The position numbers were made by a program, and so were the translations under genes. The notes beneath the pieces were generated by a model. That model saw only the letters and a program-made list of their open reading frames with translations. It had not been told where the DNA came from and did not search any database. A stretch of DNA of 64,000 nt, taken from Cristatella mucedo. Its lineage: Eukaryota; Bryozoa; Phylactolaemata; Cristatellidae. The stretch is from positions 10,985,001 through 11,049,000 of the forward strand of contig WPIO01000006.1 in NCBI GenBank assembly GCA_009760855.2. The letters run 5' to 3'. The first letter of the stretch is position 1, and every line of letters begins with the position of its first letter. This document shows, piece by piece, positions 52,449 to 62,872 of this stretch.

Positions 52449-55400
52449 AAAGCGATTAGTTTTGAGTTCACTCTTGTCGCCGTGTAGGCAAGAGTGTATG
52501 GCAAAATACACGCTATTTCATCTATTTAGAAGAAGCACGACGTTGCTCAATGCCCAATGACAGTGCAATGCGCTTGGAGCAGGTCATATAGTGCCATGAA
52601 CAGTACACAGCCTGTGCACGGGCTTATTCTGTGTGTCACTCACCTGAATCGCACGGCCTTCGTCGTCTCTGTTTTGATTAGTGTTCATCACAATGACAGC
52701 CCATCCATGCGCACGCCCACGTTGGATATAAGGCAACTGGCTTCCGGCATTGAGGGAATGATTTATTATAAGTCTAAAAAGCAGTAGGAATTGATTAATG
52801 GTACATCTGACTGAGCGGACACAGCACATCACGATGACGGCTAGCTCCCTCTCGTAGAGGCATTCACCCACAAGTGCACATCCCTGACGTGTAAGATGCT
52901 GCTGGGCCATGATCCTCTTGCGATAGAACGTCGGTTAATTTCTGGAGCGGTTTTCGTTTCGAGCTTTTTTTTTTTAGTGATTTCTACATCATGCCGAGTG
53001 CATGTTTCTGCTATGCTTCACGAGTTACGGACTGCATTTAGAACACGCCGGTATAATAGATGGGGTTGCCTGCCCCAAACTAATATCTTTAACGTTGTTA
53101 CTAACCGCAACATACGTTCTCCTGCTACTACGATGGCCAATTTGACTGACCACTACCTACATCCTCCGTTAGAACTGTTGCCAAATTTCTCCACCATTGA
53201 CCAGCAATACAACCGATGCCAGCCTTAGTGACCACTTATTCCTCGTGCCTCTGGAATTCTTGCTTTTTGTGCCATAAACAGCTAGTTATTGGCAGCTTAA
53301 TATTCGACGACATTCTTGATATTTTCGCGGTTACTGAAATACGGCTGACGTCGAACTGTTCGGTTATAACCTATGCCACCCTAGAAAGTTTCTCTTTTTT
53401 CATATTCAAAAGTCGCTGAAAAATGGAGGCCGAGTAGCCATGTTTTCCAGCATCTCTTTCCATTTCATGCTCTGTACAGCTCATGGTAAGCTGCCGACCC
53501 TAGCAGGAGTTCATCGTCCACTAGGCAGTAATCCCAGCTAAAGCTCTGACTTTTCTGAATTTCTCTCTAGTCTTGTTAGGAATCGTCTGGTGCCAGGTGA
53601 TTTTTATATTCCCTTTAAGAATCCATCTGATCCGATGCATGCTTTCACTAAGTCCTTCAGTCTCTTTGCTCGCATCTAAGCCCCTTCGCGTATAAAAGGA
53701 TACATCACTGATCAGATTTTCTCCCGCGATTATGCCCCATCGTCACCCCTTTGGGACGCACGATCGCATGTTAATTTCGTTCTCCACGGAAAGCATTTCT
53801 CTTTCGACATCCAAAAGTAGACGAGAGTAAGAAAGCACAGTCCCTTAAAATTAATCCTGTCCGCAGCCGACTTGCATCTTCTACCCTGGTACATGGCCCC
53901 CACTCACAATCCATGCTAGTCGTCATTATTGAAGAGTTTTCCCTTCCGACTAGAAGACAGATCCGTCCCACGAGATGCCCTTTGGTTTATGGCAGACATA
54001 AAAATAACAAGAAATTCTACAAGTAGACTCCAGAAGGCCACCAAGTAGGGACTCACAGTCCACTGCTAAGCATTTGAAGAATATTTCAGGTCACACCAAT
54101 CCATTAGGGCTAAGGCTAAGTCCAAATTTTACACAGAAGTACAGAGCCACAGATAAATAACCCAACGATGTAGGTTGTCCACTGTAGATTATCCTTTTAA
54201 CCGCTCCAAAGCAAGCACATCATTTCGTGATCCGAATGGGGACGTTGCAAGCATGGCTCCAAATTCTTCATAGGTCAGATAGAATGGACTTTGAACTATT
54301 CCCTCACTGATGACCCGGAAGGAATGCAACCCATCCTTACCCTACTCTTCATCTCTCACCTTCTCTTCTTCATGCCTGCCTCCACCGAACTCGTTGCTAA
54401 ACTTATCTTCCAAGCTGTATAGACAGCTAGTCCATACACAGTCCTGTCCCAGCAGCTCTCCTTGTGAGGTGCATAGACCAGTTGCTGCCCACCGTAACAG
54501 ATATTATCAATACATTTCTAGCCACCGGTGAAGTCCTTACTCTTCTGAAAACGGCAATTATCAGACAACTCATTGAGCAAATTTCGTTCAGTCTCCCATC
54601 TGCCATCTCTAGCCAAACCACTCGAACAAGTGACAGACCAGCAACTAAGTGATTGCACCAATTCATCACGTCTCACTAGCAGGTTTCAATAAGAATTTAG
54701 GGCGAACCATGTACGGAAACTGCTCTAATTGCTTTGCTCGGCAGTTTCCGGTGACTTTTTGAACAGTCGATCAGGGAAGAGCCTCTTTGCTTGAAACTCC
54801 TGTACCTATCAGCTGCATTTGACACTATCGGTCATGAGATGATCCTTCTGGAGCACCTCTGCACACGCCAAGGCAGCACGGGTTAGGTTCTACCTCAATG
54901 AGAGAGGTTTCAGAGTGTAGATATATGCTGCTGTCGGTCGTATAAGGAGGATCTTGGAGAATGGGGTATCCAAGGGCCCGGTCTCAGGTCCCCTTCTCTT
55001 CACTATCTATATTCTCCATCAGGCCAATGTCATCGCCAAGCACAATTTTGGTTTTAATTTCTACACTGCTGACTTCCGACTCAATCTATCCTTCGTCTCT
55101 TCAAAGCCTTGCTCTTCATCCAACGCATTTGATGCCTGCATCCCAGACATTCGCGCTAGCAAAGCTAACATATTCTCGAGGCTTAACGATGATAAGGATA
55201 ATAATCTATAGAGACCAAACAATTTCACCAGTCTTCGGGATTATAGCAGATCACGACCGCGACTTTTCTAGGTGAAGAGACAATTCTTTAGCTCTGCCGA
55301 TCAAAATAGCACAACGGGACCATTTTGCTTAAGGCCCGGTGGCCTCCGACGGAGACAGATTCTGAAGATGTGCTTTGAAGGTACACTACGACTAACCAAA

Positions 55401-57535
55401 GGGATGCCCCCAGATTTGTTCCTATAGCATCGCTACCACGATATCTGTTCGAAATTTAGGCATACTATTCCAAATTGACTTATCATTAGATAAGCATATT
55501 TCCTCAACCGTCTATTCGGCCAACGTACAGCTAAGTAACGCCGGCGAAATTAGGGCCTGCATAGATAAAAGTATGTCAGCCAAACTAGTCCATACGACAG
55601 CCAAACTAGTTACTGCGTTTCTGATATGGCGACTAGATTATTGCAATTCCTTTTATTCTAGCCATTCACACGTACTTGTCTGCAGCTAGCGTTCTCTTCG
55701 TCACGGTGAACTTCCTTTTTTTCCCGACATTCTTTGCGTGCATACCTGTGCATGATTCAGTGCATGTTATTAGCCTTAGGTCTTGCTAACCGGTAGCCAT
55801 AAGTGTCGTTACGTTTGCATTAGCAAGATGGCCTCATCATGATATATATTGGTTGTTGCATGTTTGGTACCGTGCATGTCACTAACCCCACGGGTATTGA
55901 TTCACTTCCAGCAAGATATGAAGCACCCGGATAAAGATCTTTTGGGATGCTACACAAACGACCTATTACTATTATTATTATTATTATTCTATAACATCAG
56001 CTACAGTAACTTGTGCATATGTGACTGACAGATATCGTAAGTGCAATATTTTAAACATCATTAGTCTCAAAAAGCCCATTAAGCAATTGCATCATATGCA
56101 GAGTCGGATTGCTAGGCCAATCCTCATTATAGGCCGTGATAAACTACGAGGTAAGGTGCTTGCTCTTCACAACCGAAGTCATGGGTTCGAATATAGCAGT
56201 GGGCGATCCTTTATTGCCAAATGCAAGGGGTGGTGATAGCCAATAAGGCTCTTCTGCCGCTTTTTAAATAAGGCTTTTAAGTAAGCTGATAATAATAATA
56301 ATGCATTTGATATAGCACCCTCAGAGAACTCAATCTCTTCCTAGGCACTTTACATTTGCTGCAAAGGAAGCACGATCGAATGGTTAGTAGTAGCATGCTT
56401 AATAAACAACAAGAATAATATGGTTAAGGGTGACGTGTACAGGGTCAGCATGCAAGAGGAATCGCCGGGGCTGAAAGCCACCTGCCCGTCGAGCAAAGAC
56501 ACTGCCAGCATGCACAACAGCAGACATGCTCTCACTCAGATCCAAAGTTATGCAGCATAGGGCAAGAACAATATGGAGCTTTACAATTACAGCCCGTTTG
56601 AAGAAGAGGGTGACTTAGCACCTATCGATCTAGTAGCCCCATATAGATACCGAAAAACTAGTAGCGATAGTTGGATGATATGGTGGCTCCTTATTGTGAA
56701 CTTGTAACATGTCTGCAAGCGGCTCTTAAAAACATAGCACACATATAAATGAATCTGAATGAGGAGACAGATTTACATACATGTCGCACAACCTCACAGC
56801 AGCATGCTGGGACCAGCAACTGCACTGAATGAGAGAACAAAAGATAATCTTTTTAGTTGGGTGATATTCGGGGATGTCATACATTGATTTAAGGCAAGCT
56901 TGAAAGAAAGTCTCGTCTAAAGTCAACGGTTAAAACTGGTTAAACATTTATTTTTAATGCAAACTTAAGGCTAAACAAGTTTAACCCATAAAAATCCAAT
57001 AATATTTTCTTCAAAATTCCTCAACAATTGCCTTTCTATACTTTTTTCTCATCGAAGTTGTTGTGAAGGAAAATTTGGAATTTCCCAGAGCGTCGATGGC
57101 GGTCACGTATTCGTTGCACGTCGAAAGTGACTTGTCCTTGGTTTCTTCCCCAGTCTCTTATTTCGGCTGCATTTGATGGAAATCTCGTTTTCGTTGAGCT
57201 TCTACAGCTCGATGCTCATTGGCTTCTTCTTCTTTGGTTTTGTCGTTGTCACTGCATTCAATGGAAGTCAAATGCTCGTTGAACTTCCAAAGCACGACTC
57301 ATTACCTTCCTCTACACTATATTATTGTTACTGCATTTAAAGGAAGTGGCACCAAAATCAAGTTTCTTAAGTTCAGGCTTATCGGCTTCCTCCACTGTTC
57401 GTCTCTCACGTTACCGCCAGCAATAGTTTCGCATGTGTTCGGCATGCTTGGTGCTTTTTTGATCGAGATCCATTCCTAGCTAAACGAAAAATTGTTGCTC
57501 GACAAAACATTAAATTTTTCTAGTAACACAAACTT

Positions 57536-57615
<80 letters not shown>

Positions 57616-58372
57616 AACTAAACACATACCTTAATTTCGGAACCTGGTTAAATTGAAGCTCTTCTAGTTGGGTAACCATGGTGTCAAAATTGAAAATTTG
57701 CAACTTATATCGTTTCCTCATGTTACTCACAGATTGCGGTATTTGTTTGGCATTTATAATGTACAACTGTTTGTTTTAAGTTCATTTTGATCACTTTTTT
57801 TCGGGGGGGGGGGTCAGCACTGTATTAAGGTTGCAGCATGTTTTCGTGGCTCGCGGAGTTGTTGCTTTGTAAAGTCTGCCACTTTCTCACCTCGCCGGTT
57901 ACTGGTGGTTCTGACCAATACTATTCAAGGCACCACTGGGTACAACTGACGATGCGTCTCAATGCACACGGCTGAAACATTACAGAACCTATACATCTAA
58001 ATAACTAGGGCAAGTTCTACCAGCTTCAAGTGCTTTTCTAGGGGTGATTCGTGTGTTATGGCTCTACTGAGTGACAGGCTTCGAATAAGGGTTCACACAC
58101 TCTCTAAATATGGGTTGAAAAACCAATAAGCTATGCAACTCGCTATACGGAAGCAGCAGTTACGTCTCTCGTAGCCAGCAGCTTACCAGCGAATGTCTGC
58201 ACTGCTCAATGGATATACAAATATAATCAAGGCAGCTAATCACACGAGGGTTGATCGGGCAAGTCCAGGCAGCAAGCAGCCCAAGTATGCCCCACCAGTT
58301 CAGACGTAAGGGCCCCCTCTATGGCTCCCATTCGGTAAGACTGTGTGTGTGCGCGCGTGTGTGTGCGCGCGC

Positions 58373-58403
<31 letters not shown>

Positions 58404-60236
58404 TGTGAGTGTGCGTGTGAGTGAGTGAGTGCGGCACACACGGTATCCGTGGGCACTGGACCTGCACGTTCAGCCGGCAAATGAATAGTGGGCCCAGATA
58501 ACTAAGGCTTCTCCACGAAGACAGTCCAAGACCAGGCCCAGCTAATGCCACACTAAAGCTGCACCTGTACTACTGACTTTCCTCCTAAGTCGGCACCGAC
58601 TTCCCCCTGGTTTGGGCTCCTGAAGTCACTAGATCTTGGGGCTCGATCCAAATCGGCCGACTATCGAGAAGGAGAGGTTGCTTCTACATTAAGTGTTGTA
58701 CCAGATGACCAATGAAAATCCTGGGGGCGTGTCTCGTATACCCTCACAATCAAAACAACAATGGCACGCTCGAGTTGTAACGAGGCGCTTAGGGCAAGTC
58801 CATGTTTACAGTATGTTTATGCTATGCGTTGCAGCCACAACTTCACCCACTTCTACAAAGAAGAACACGCCGCACGTCGGCATATGGAATGCACCGATAC
58901 CACGTTGATGGCACACATTACTTAGCACCGTACACTTTCCCAAATAACTTTTCTTATATGATTAAGGTTTCTTATATTCCTTATCCCCCCACACTCGGCT
59001 ACAACGACTACAGTGGCAAACCCAGTGTCTGCTGGTATTGACCTGGCGGCTCTCCAAAAATCCTCTTTCATATCCAGCCTTCCTCAACAGACCAAGTGGT
59101 CCGGGCGAGATAAAGTCTGCAATCAATTCTTCCGGGGGTAGCGAAAACGCCCTAACTAGAAGGAAAGTCGGAGCCGGTAAAGAGGACAGTGTAAAATCAG
59201 CTTCAGGAAACATTCCGTGACCACGAACCAAATTGTCTACTACTAATACGGGCTGAGCATGATGAAAAAAGGTCGATACAGTAAACGGAAGCTGAATATT
59301 ATAGCCTTGCCTAAAACAGCAATCATTTTGCTCTGCATCCATTTGTTGTAGAGCAGCTTTTTCTGCAAACCTACTTAATGCAGTCGAACAGTTGTACTAC
59401 CTTGTTAATCGTTTGGCCCAGTGGTTAAGGTGCTCGCCCGAACCAAGGTCTGACCGGGGTAGCGGGCTCGAGCCCCACGGCATATGTTAAGCGCTTTAAT
59501 AGAGATTAAGTTCTCTTATGGCACTATACAAATGAATTAAGTTTTTAGTCTATCTGCTTAGCCCAATGGTTAAGGTGCCTGCCTTTAACGACCAAGTCAA
59601 GCTGACGACATTTGATGACCGAGGTCGTGGGCTCGAGCCATGTAGCATATGTGAAGCACCTGAATTCAGTTCTCTTAGGACAATATACAAATGAATTATA
59701 AATAAATAAATAAATCTCTAGGTCATATACCTGCACGTAAAGCATCGTTTCTAAAAATTCAATTTTTGGTTCTTTGAACTACTAGCCAGACCACACTGGC
59801 TCAGCCACAGCAATTGCATTCAAGCTTGCAAGTTTTCTGCCTTAGTCAAGGGGTAAACTATTCCTACTTCACGATCCAGAAGGGGCCTGGGTCCTGCAGC
59901 AGGCAATCCTTTATTGTCCTTTGCAAGCAGGGTGATAGCTGCTACGACTCTTCTGCTGCTATATTTGAGGCTGCTAAATCAGCTAGCCTTAACTACTTGG
60001 GTTGTACCCTAGAGGCACTTGCTGGCACCATGATTGTATTCAGCAGTTTTACGTAGCCGGTCACAATCGACAGGCATTCATACTCTACAATGGATTCTGT
60101 ACTGTGCCACTTACCGTCGTGACCACTGACCGGCTCTCACTTTACCTGATCCATGAATCAAAACGAGCAGCTTCCCATGGATCTCCTCAATGCCAGCAGA
60201 TGCAAAGAAATATCCAGTTCCACCGGATTGTTGGTT
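51339..60236 (-). CDS. ARB2A: ARB2A/FAM172A-type gene, last four exons (5' part not found)
   Basis: Arb2-domain protein with an alpha/beta-hydrolase-like fold. Family members are nuclear cotranscriptional and splicing regulators (ARB2A) and, in fission yeast, part of an Argonaute chaperone complex. Exons in transcript order: 60236-60115, 52773-52644, 51996-51766, 51518-51339. Phases agree (0, 2+1, 0, 0) and the stop is TAA. The joined reading is 220 residues, against roughly 400 for human FAM172A, so the amino-terminal part lies upstream. Motifs: KLLVLIHGSGKVRAGQW, VIVMNTNQN, the nucleophile-elbow-like VAHSYGG, AIAFTDSAH, and ERVSAGT..HEETSWKSF near the end. The long charged linker of the human protein between the second and third of these exons is absent; either it is missing here or an exon was overlooked. 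The first intron found, 52774-60114, is 7.3 kb and full of repeats. Confidence 0.85.
51766..51996 (-). CDS. ARB2A: ARB2A exon with the Ser elbow
   Basis: Seventy-seven codons: APEDHAITVW, then DIAVVAHSYGGVVTLALIEA and RAIAFTDSAHS. VAHSYGG carries the serine that sits at the nucleophile position in this family. Acceptor TTTGCAG, donor GTTAGG. Confidence 0.88.
52365..52444. repeat. (AG)n microsatellite in ARB2A intron
   Basis: About 40 AG units. Confidence 0.97.
52644..52773 (-). CDS. ARB2A: ARB2A exon, central strand segment
   Basis: One base plus 43 codons. LIINHSLNAGSQLPYIQR aligns with LIINEDLDSGTQIPFIKR, followed by GWAVIVMNTNQN. Acceptor TTTTTAG, donor GTGAGT. The CG end of the previous exon plus A restores Arg. 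Confidence 0.87.
52920..55990 (+). mobile_element. Decayed long LINE copy antisense in the ARB2A intron
   Basis: Scattered EN-like codons (ILAVTEIRL-type at about 53310-53350), a linker, then RT: GPVSGPLLFTIYI (54970-55010), NFGFNFYTADFRLNL in place of FYADDTQLY (about 55045-55085) and FSRLNDDKDN. It ends near 55990 in (ATT)n. Stops and shifts in every part. F1-related. Confidence 0.7.
56115..56285 (+). mobile_element. SINE2 copy
   Basis: TAGGCCGTGATAAACTACGA, GGTAAGGTGCTTGCTCTTCA, GTCATGGGTTCGAAT, GGCGATCCTTTATTGCC, TGATAGCCAATAAGGCTCTT. Confidence 0.82.
56288..56450 (-). mobile_element. F1 LINE 3' end
   Basis: Reverse of F1: ATGCATTTGATATAGCACCC, TCAGAGAACTCAATCTCTTC, GCACTTTACATTTGCTGC. 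Directly behind the SINE2 copy. Confidence 0.82.
56838..56920 (-). other. Short ORF, exon-like, unidentified
   Basis: Reads LDETFFQACLKSMYDIPEYH on the minus strand with exon-like composition. No family recognised. It lies in the ARB2A intron, whose flanking exons join without it. Confidence 0.25.
57539..57612. repeat. (AG)n microsatellite
   Basis: About 36 AG units. Confidence 0.97.
57615..57766 (-). other. Short ORF, exon-like, unidentified
   Basis: Reads MRKRYKLQIFNFDTMVTQLE, then LQFNQVPKLR, followed by a good donor-like GTATGTG at the edge of an AG array. Not a known ARB2A segment. Could be an exon of a nested gene or chance. Confidence 0.28.
58343..58432. repeat. (TG)n/(CG)-rich microsatellite
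   Basis: TG repeats with GCGC interruptions, passing into GTGAGTGAG. Confidence 0.93.
58962..59385 (-). other. Long ORF, unidentified
   Basis: A frame of about 140 codons (126 from the Met at 59342), open upstream to a TAG near 59402. Composition is protein-like: FAEKAALQQMDAEQNDCCF, VLVVDNLVRGHGMFPEADF, PEELIADFISPGPLGLL. No family recognised. An AG precedes TACAACTG at its upstream end, so it could be an exon. Within the ARB2A intron, same strand. Confidence 0.35.
59408..59545 (+). mobile_element. SINE1 copy, complete
   Basis: GTTTGGCCCAGTGGTTAAGG, GCGGGCTCGAGCCCCACGGC, ATATGTTAAGCGC and AGAGATTAAGTTCTCT then an ATACAAATGAATTAAG tail. Confidence 0.9.
59553..59715 (+). mobile_element. SINE1 copy, complete, (AAAT)n tail
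   Basis: GCTTAGCCCAATGGTTAAGG, GAGGTCGTGGGCTCGAGCC, GTGAAGCACCTGAATTCAG, then TATACAAATGAATTATAAA and AAAT repeats. It follows the previous SINE1 in the same orientation. Confidence 0.9.
59845..59995 (+). mobile_element. SINE2 copy, diverged head
   Basis: GCAATCCTTTATTGTCCTTT, GCAAGCAGGGTGATAGC, CTCTTCTGCTGCTATATTTG, AGGCTGCTAAATCAGCTAG. Confidence 0.75.
60115..60236 (-). CDS. ARB2A: ARB2A exon, oxyanion/Gly-rich segment
   Basis: Forty codons plus two bases: GYFFASAGIEEIHGK, then LLVLIHGSGKVRAGQWSRR, which aligns with LLVLIQGSGVVRAGQW of FAM172A. Acceptor TTACCCAG, donor GTAAGT. The acceptor position is less certain than the frame. Confidence 0.85.
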
Positions 60237-60547
60237 CTGGGTAAAGTTGAGAACAGGATTAGCCAGAGCAACAGCAAGCAGACAAAAAAGGTCTGACAAA
60301 GGGCTATTTGTTGTGCATACATACAACTGCAGCGCGAGCAATATCCAGAGGCAGCAGAGCAGCAGTCGCCAGCTGCTGTAGCAGCAGCAGCAATTGTCAG
60401 TAGCAGAGCACCAATCACCAGCTGCATCAAAGCAGCAATCGCTAGCAGCCAAGTAGCAATCTCCAGCTGCAGCAGAGCACAAACTGCCAGCTGCAACAGC
60501 TGGAGAGAAACCATCGCCAGCTGAAGCAACAACAACAAGCAACAACA
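60237..60547. repeat. CAG/CTG-rich imperfect repeat
   Basis: Degenerate GCAGCAG/CAGCTG-rich units; in the minus frame a Leu/Ala/Cys-rich ORF results. Probably low complexity, part of the ARB2A intron. Confidence 0.55.
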
Positions 60548-60678
60548 GAGCAGACCTGGGTCTTAGCCCAGGGGCATGGTGTGCTCCCGTCTTCGTGACC
60601 AAGGGTGTGAGTTCGAGTGCTCCAGTGGAAGAAATCCTTTATTGCCAGCTGTAAACGATGGTGATGGCTAGCAGCAGG

Positions 60679-60682
<4 letters not shown>
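60548..60682 (+). mobile_element. SINE2 copy, 3' end replaced by a microsatellite
   Basis: GGGTCTTAGCCCAGGGGCAT, GTGTGAGTTCGAGTGCTCC, AATCCTTTATTGCCAGCTGT and GGTGATGGCTAGCAGC, then CT repeats where the SINE2 tail should continue. Confidence 0.65.
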
Positions 60683-60969
<287 letters not shown>

Positions 60970-61399
60970 TCGGAAAGGACGGCTTTAAGGCGGCACTGCG
61001 CCTCCGACTCCATTACCGGCTCGGAAGCCGTGTGGTCTCAGTTCCTGAACCGGGAGGCCCGGGTAGCAAGCTCGACCCCGGCAGGACAGAGTACCGCCGG
61101 CTTATGTATATATACTAATTAAAACTATTTTTCTCGATAATAAATAAAAAAGAAATAAATATGTATATATATTAAAATGCAAATGTTTTTACGAGGGTGA
61201 ATAACCAAGCCGCTATCCCGTCAGTTGATTGACTCGCTCTTCGTCGAACAGCAGTGAAAACATCACTCGGAATTTTAATATGCTCTATTATCAGAACTAC
61301 GGTAATACATGCAATAATGGGTACTCACATCAATAGGAGGTCGGACCACCCCTATTCTTTACGACTTCATGTATTCGCCAGGGCACTGACTCAGTCAGC

Positions 61400-62375
61400 T
61401 TTCGGCAAACATTCGGAGTAATGCAAGGCCACAGATGCTTAAACCGACCAAAAAGCTGCTCGGGGAAAGACGAAAAAAGCCGTTCTCAGCTCTAAGTGAG
61501 CAAACCAACCTGTCCCATAGATGCTCAATGGATTGGGAAATTGGCTTGGCCAACTAAGGACTCGGACACCTGAATCGGCAAAGAATTGCATCATTGCACT
61601 TTCAGAATGCTTGGGATCATAATCCATTTGCCAAAAGTAGTCCTCCCCCACAAGAGCTTTGGCATACCAACATTTTCGACGATGTCTACGAACACGTTTC
61701 TGTCCATAATCTCATTGATTCAGTGTCGAGTTCCTAGGTCGAAAGCCGAAAAACAAGACCAAACAATCACACTTCCACCTCATTACTTGAGCGTAAATTG
61801 TAAGCAGTCCGGTGGTACAGTTCGCCTTTTCTTCGATTGACCAAAGTCCTCCAATTGCCATCTCCGTGGACCGCGAAGTTACTTTCATCGGTCCCTATAC
61901 TGCTCCAGTCGGCAGCTGTAAAGTTCGGGTGTTTTCGGGCCCACTACAGACGGAAATTTCGTTGTCATTCATTAATAAGGGGCTAGCGTTTACAAACTCT
62001 TCTGTAAATGCCGTGCTCCGTAAGCCTCTCACGAAGCATATCAACACATGCAGCCTCCCCGGTGGCCTCTTCTAAGGTCTTGGAGAGAGAGAGAGCTCGA
62101 AGCGGTTCTTTCCTTCGACCCAGTGCAGCCATTTTAGCAGACGGTCATCTTTTTTTGTCGTCAAACATAGGCGGTCGGAGAGTGGTAAGGGCATCCACTC
62201 TACGGCACTGAAAATACTTCATGTTATACCTGACCGATCCCTCAGACTTAAACCAAGCTTCCGTGTCACCTTTACGTTGCTAAGACCCATCTTTTGATAA
62301 GCAACGATTTGGCTTTCGATTCACTATTTAGCTCATTTGTCTTTCCCATGGTAGATAAACACCGTAGGAGCAGTT
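61400..62375 (-). pseudogene. Tc1/mariner-type transposase, dead
   Basis: On the minus strand from about 62350: MGKTNELNSES start-like segment, WARKHPNFTAADW then SIGTDESNF (first catalytic Asp region, about 61870), WRTLVNRRKGE, and DYDPKHSES (second Asp, about 61620) then VRVLSWPSQFPNP. Several frameshifts and stops. Clear terminal inverted repeats were not found. Confidence 0.75.
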
Positions 62376-62712
62376 CCACACGAGTGCTGCTGATAGGAAG
62401 TGCAAAACAAATCCTTTACTGCACACTAGTGAATGCATTTTTTTTAGCCGTTTGGACTGCGAGTAGGATAATTGAACTGCAAGTCAAAACTCAAGTTCTG
62501 CTATTTTTCAAGGTAATATATCATTCCGGGCGTCCGGGGCGTTTTTGTTTATAACAGCTATCGTAGACATAGCCATCAACATTGGGTCCATTTTTTATGT
62601 AAAAAAAAAGTTTGGTGTAAAAGCCGGCCCACACCGGTGGGGGGAGCTCCGAGAGTGAATAGTTACTAAGTATACGAAGTCTAATGGACGTTGTAAATAC
62701 TTTTGCGGGTGA

Positions 62713-62715
<3 letters not shown>

Positions 62716-62785
<70 letters not shown>

Positions 62786-62810
62786 TATATATATACACAC
62801 ACATATATAT

Positions 62811-62872
<62 letters not shown>
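62716..62872. repeat. (TA)n/(CA)n compound microsatellite
   Basis: TA run, then ACACAC and ATATAT alternating blocks, then TA. Confidence 0.97.
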
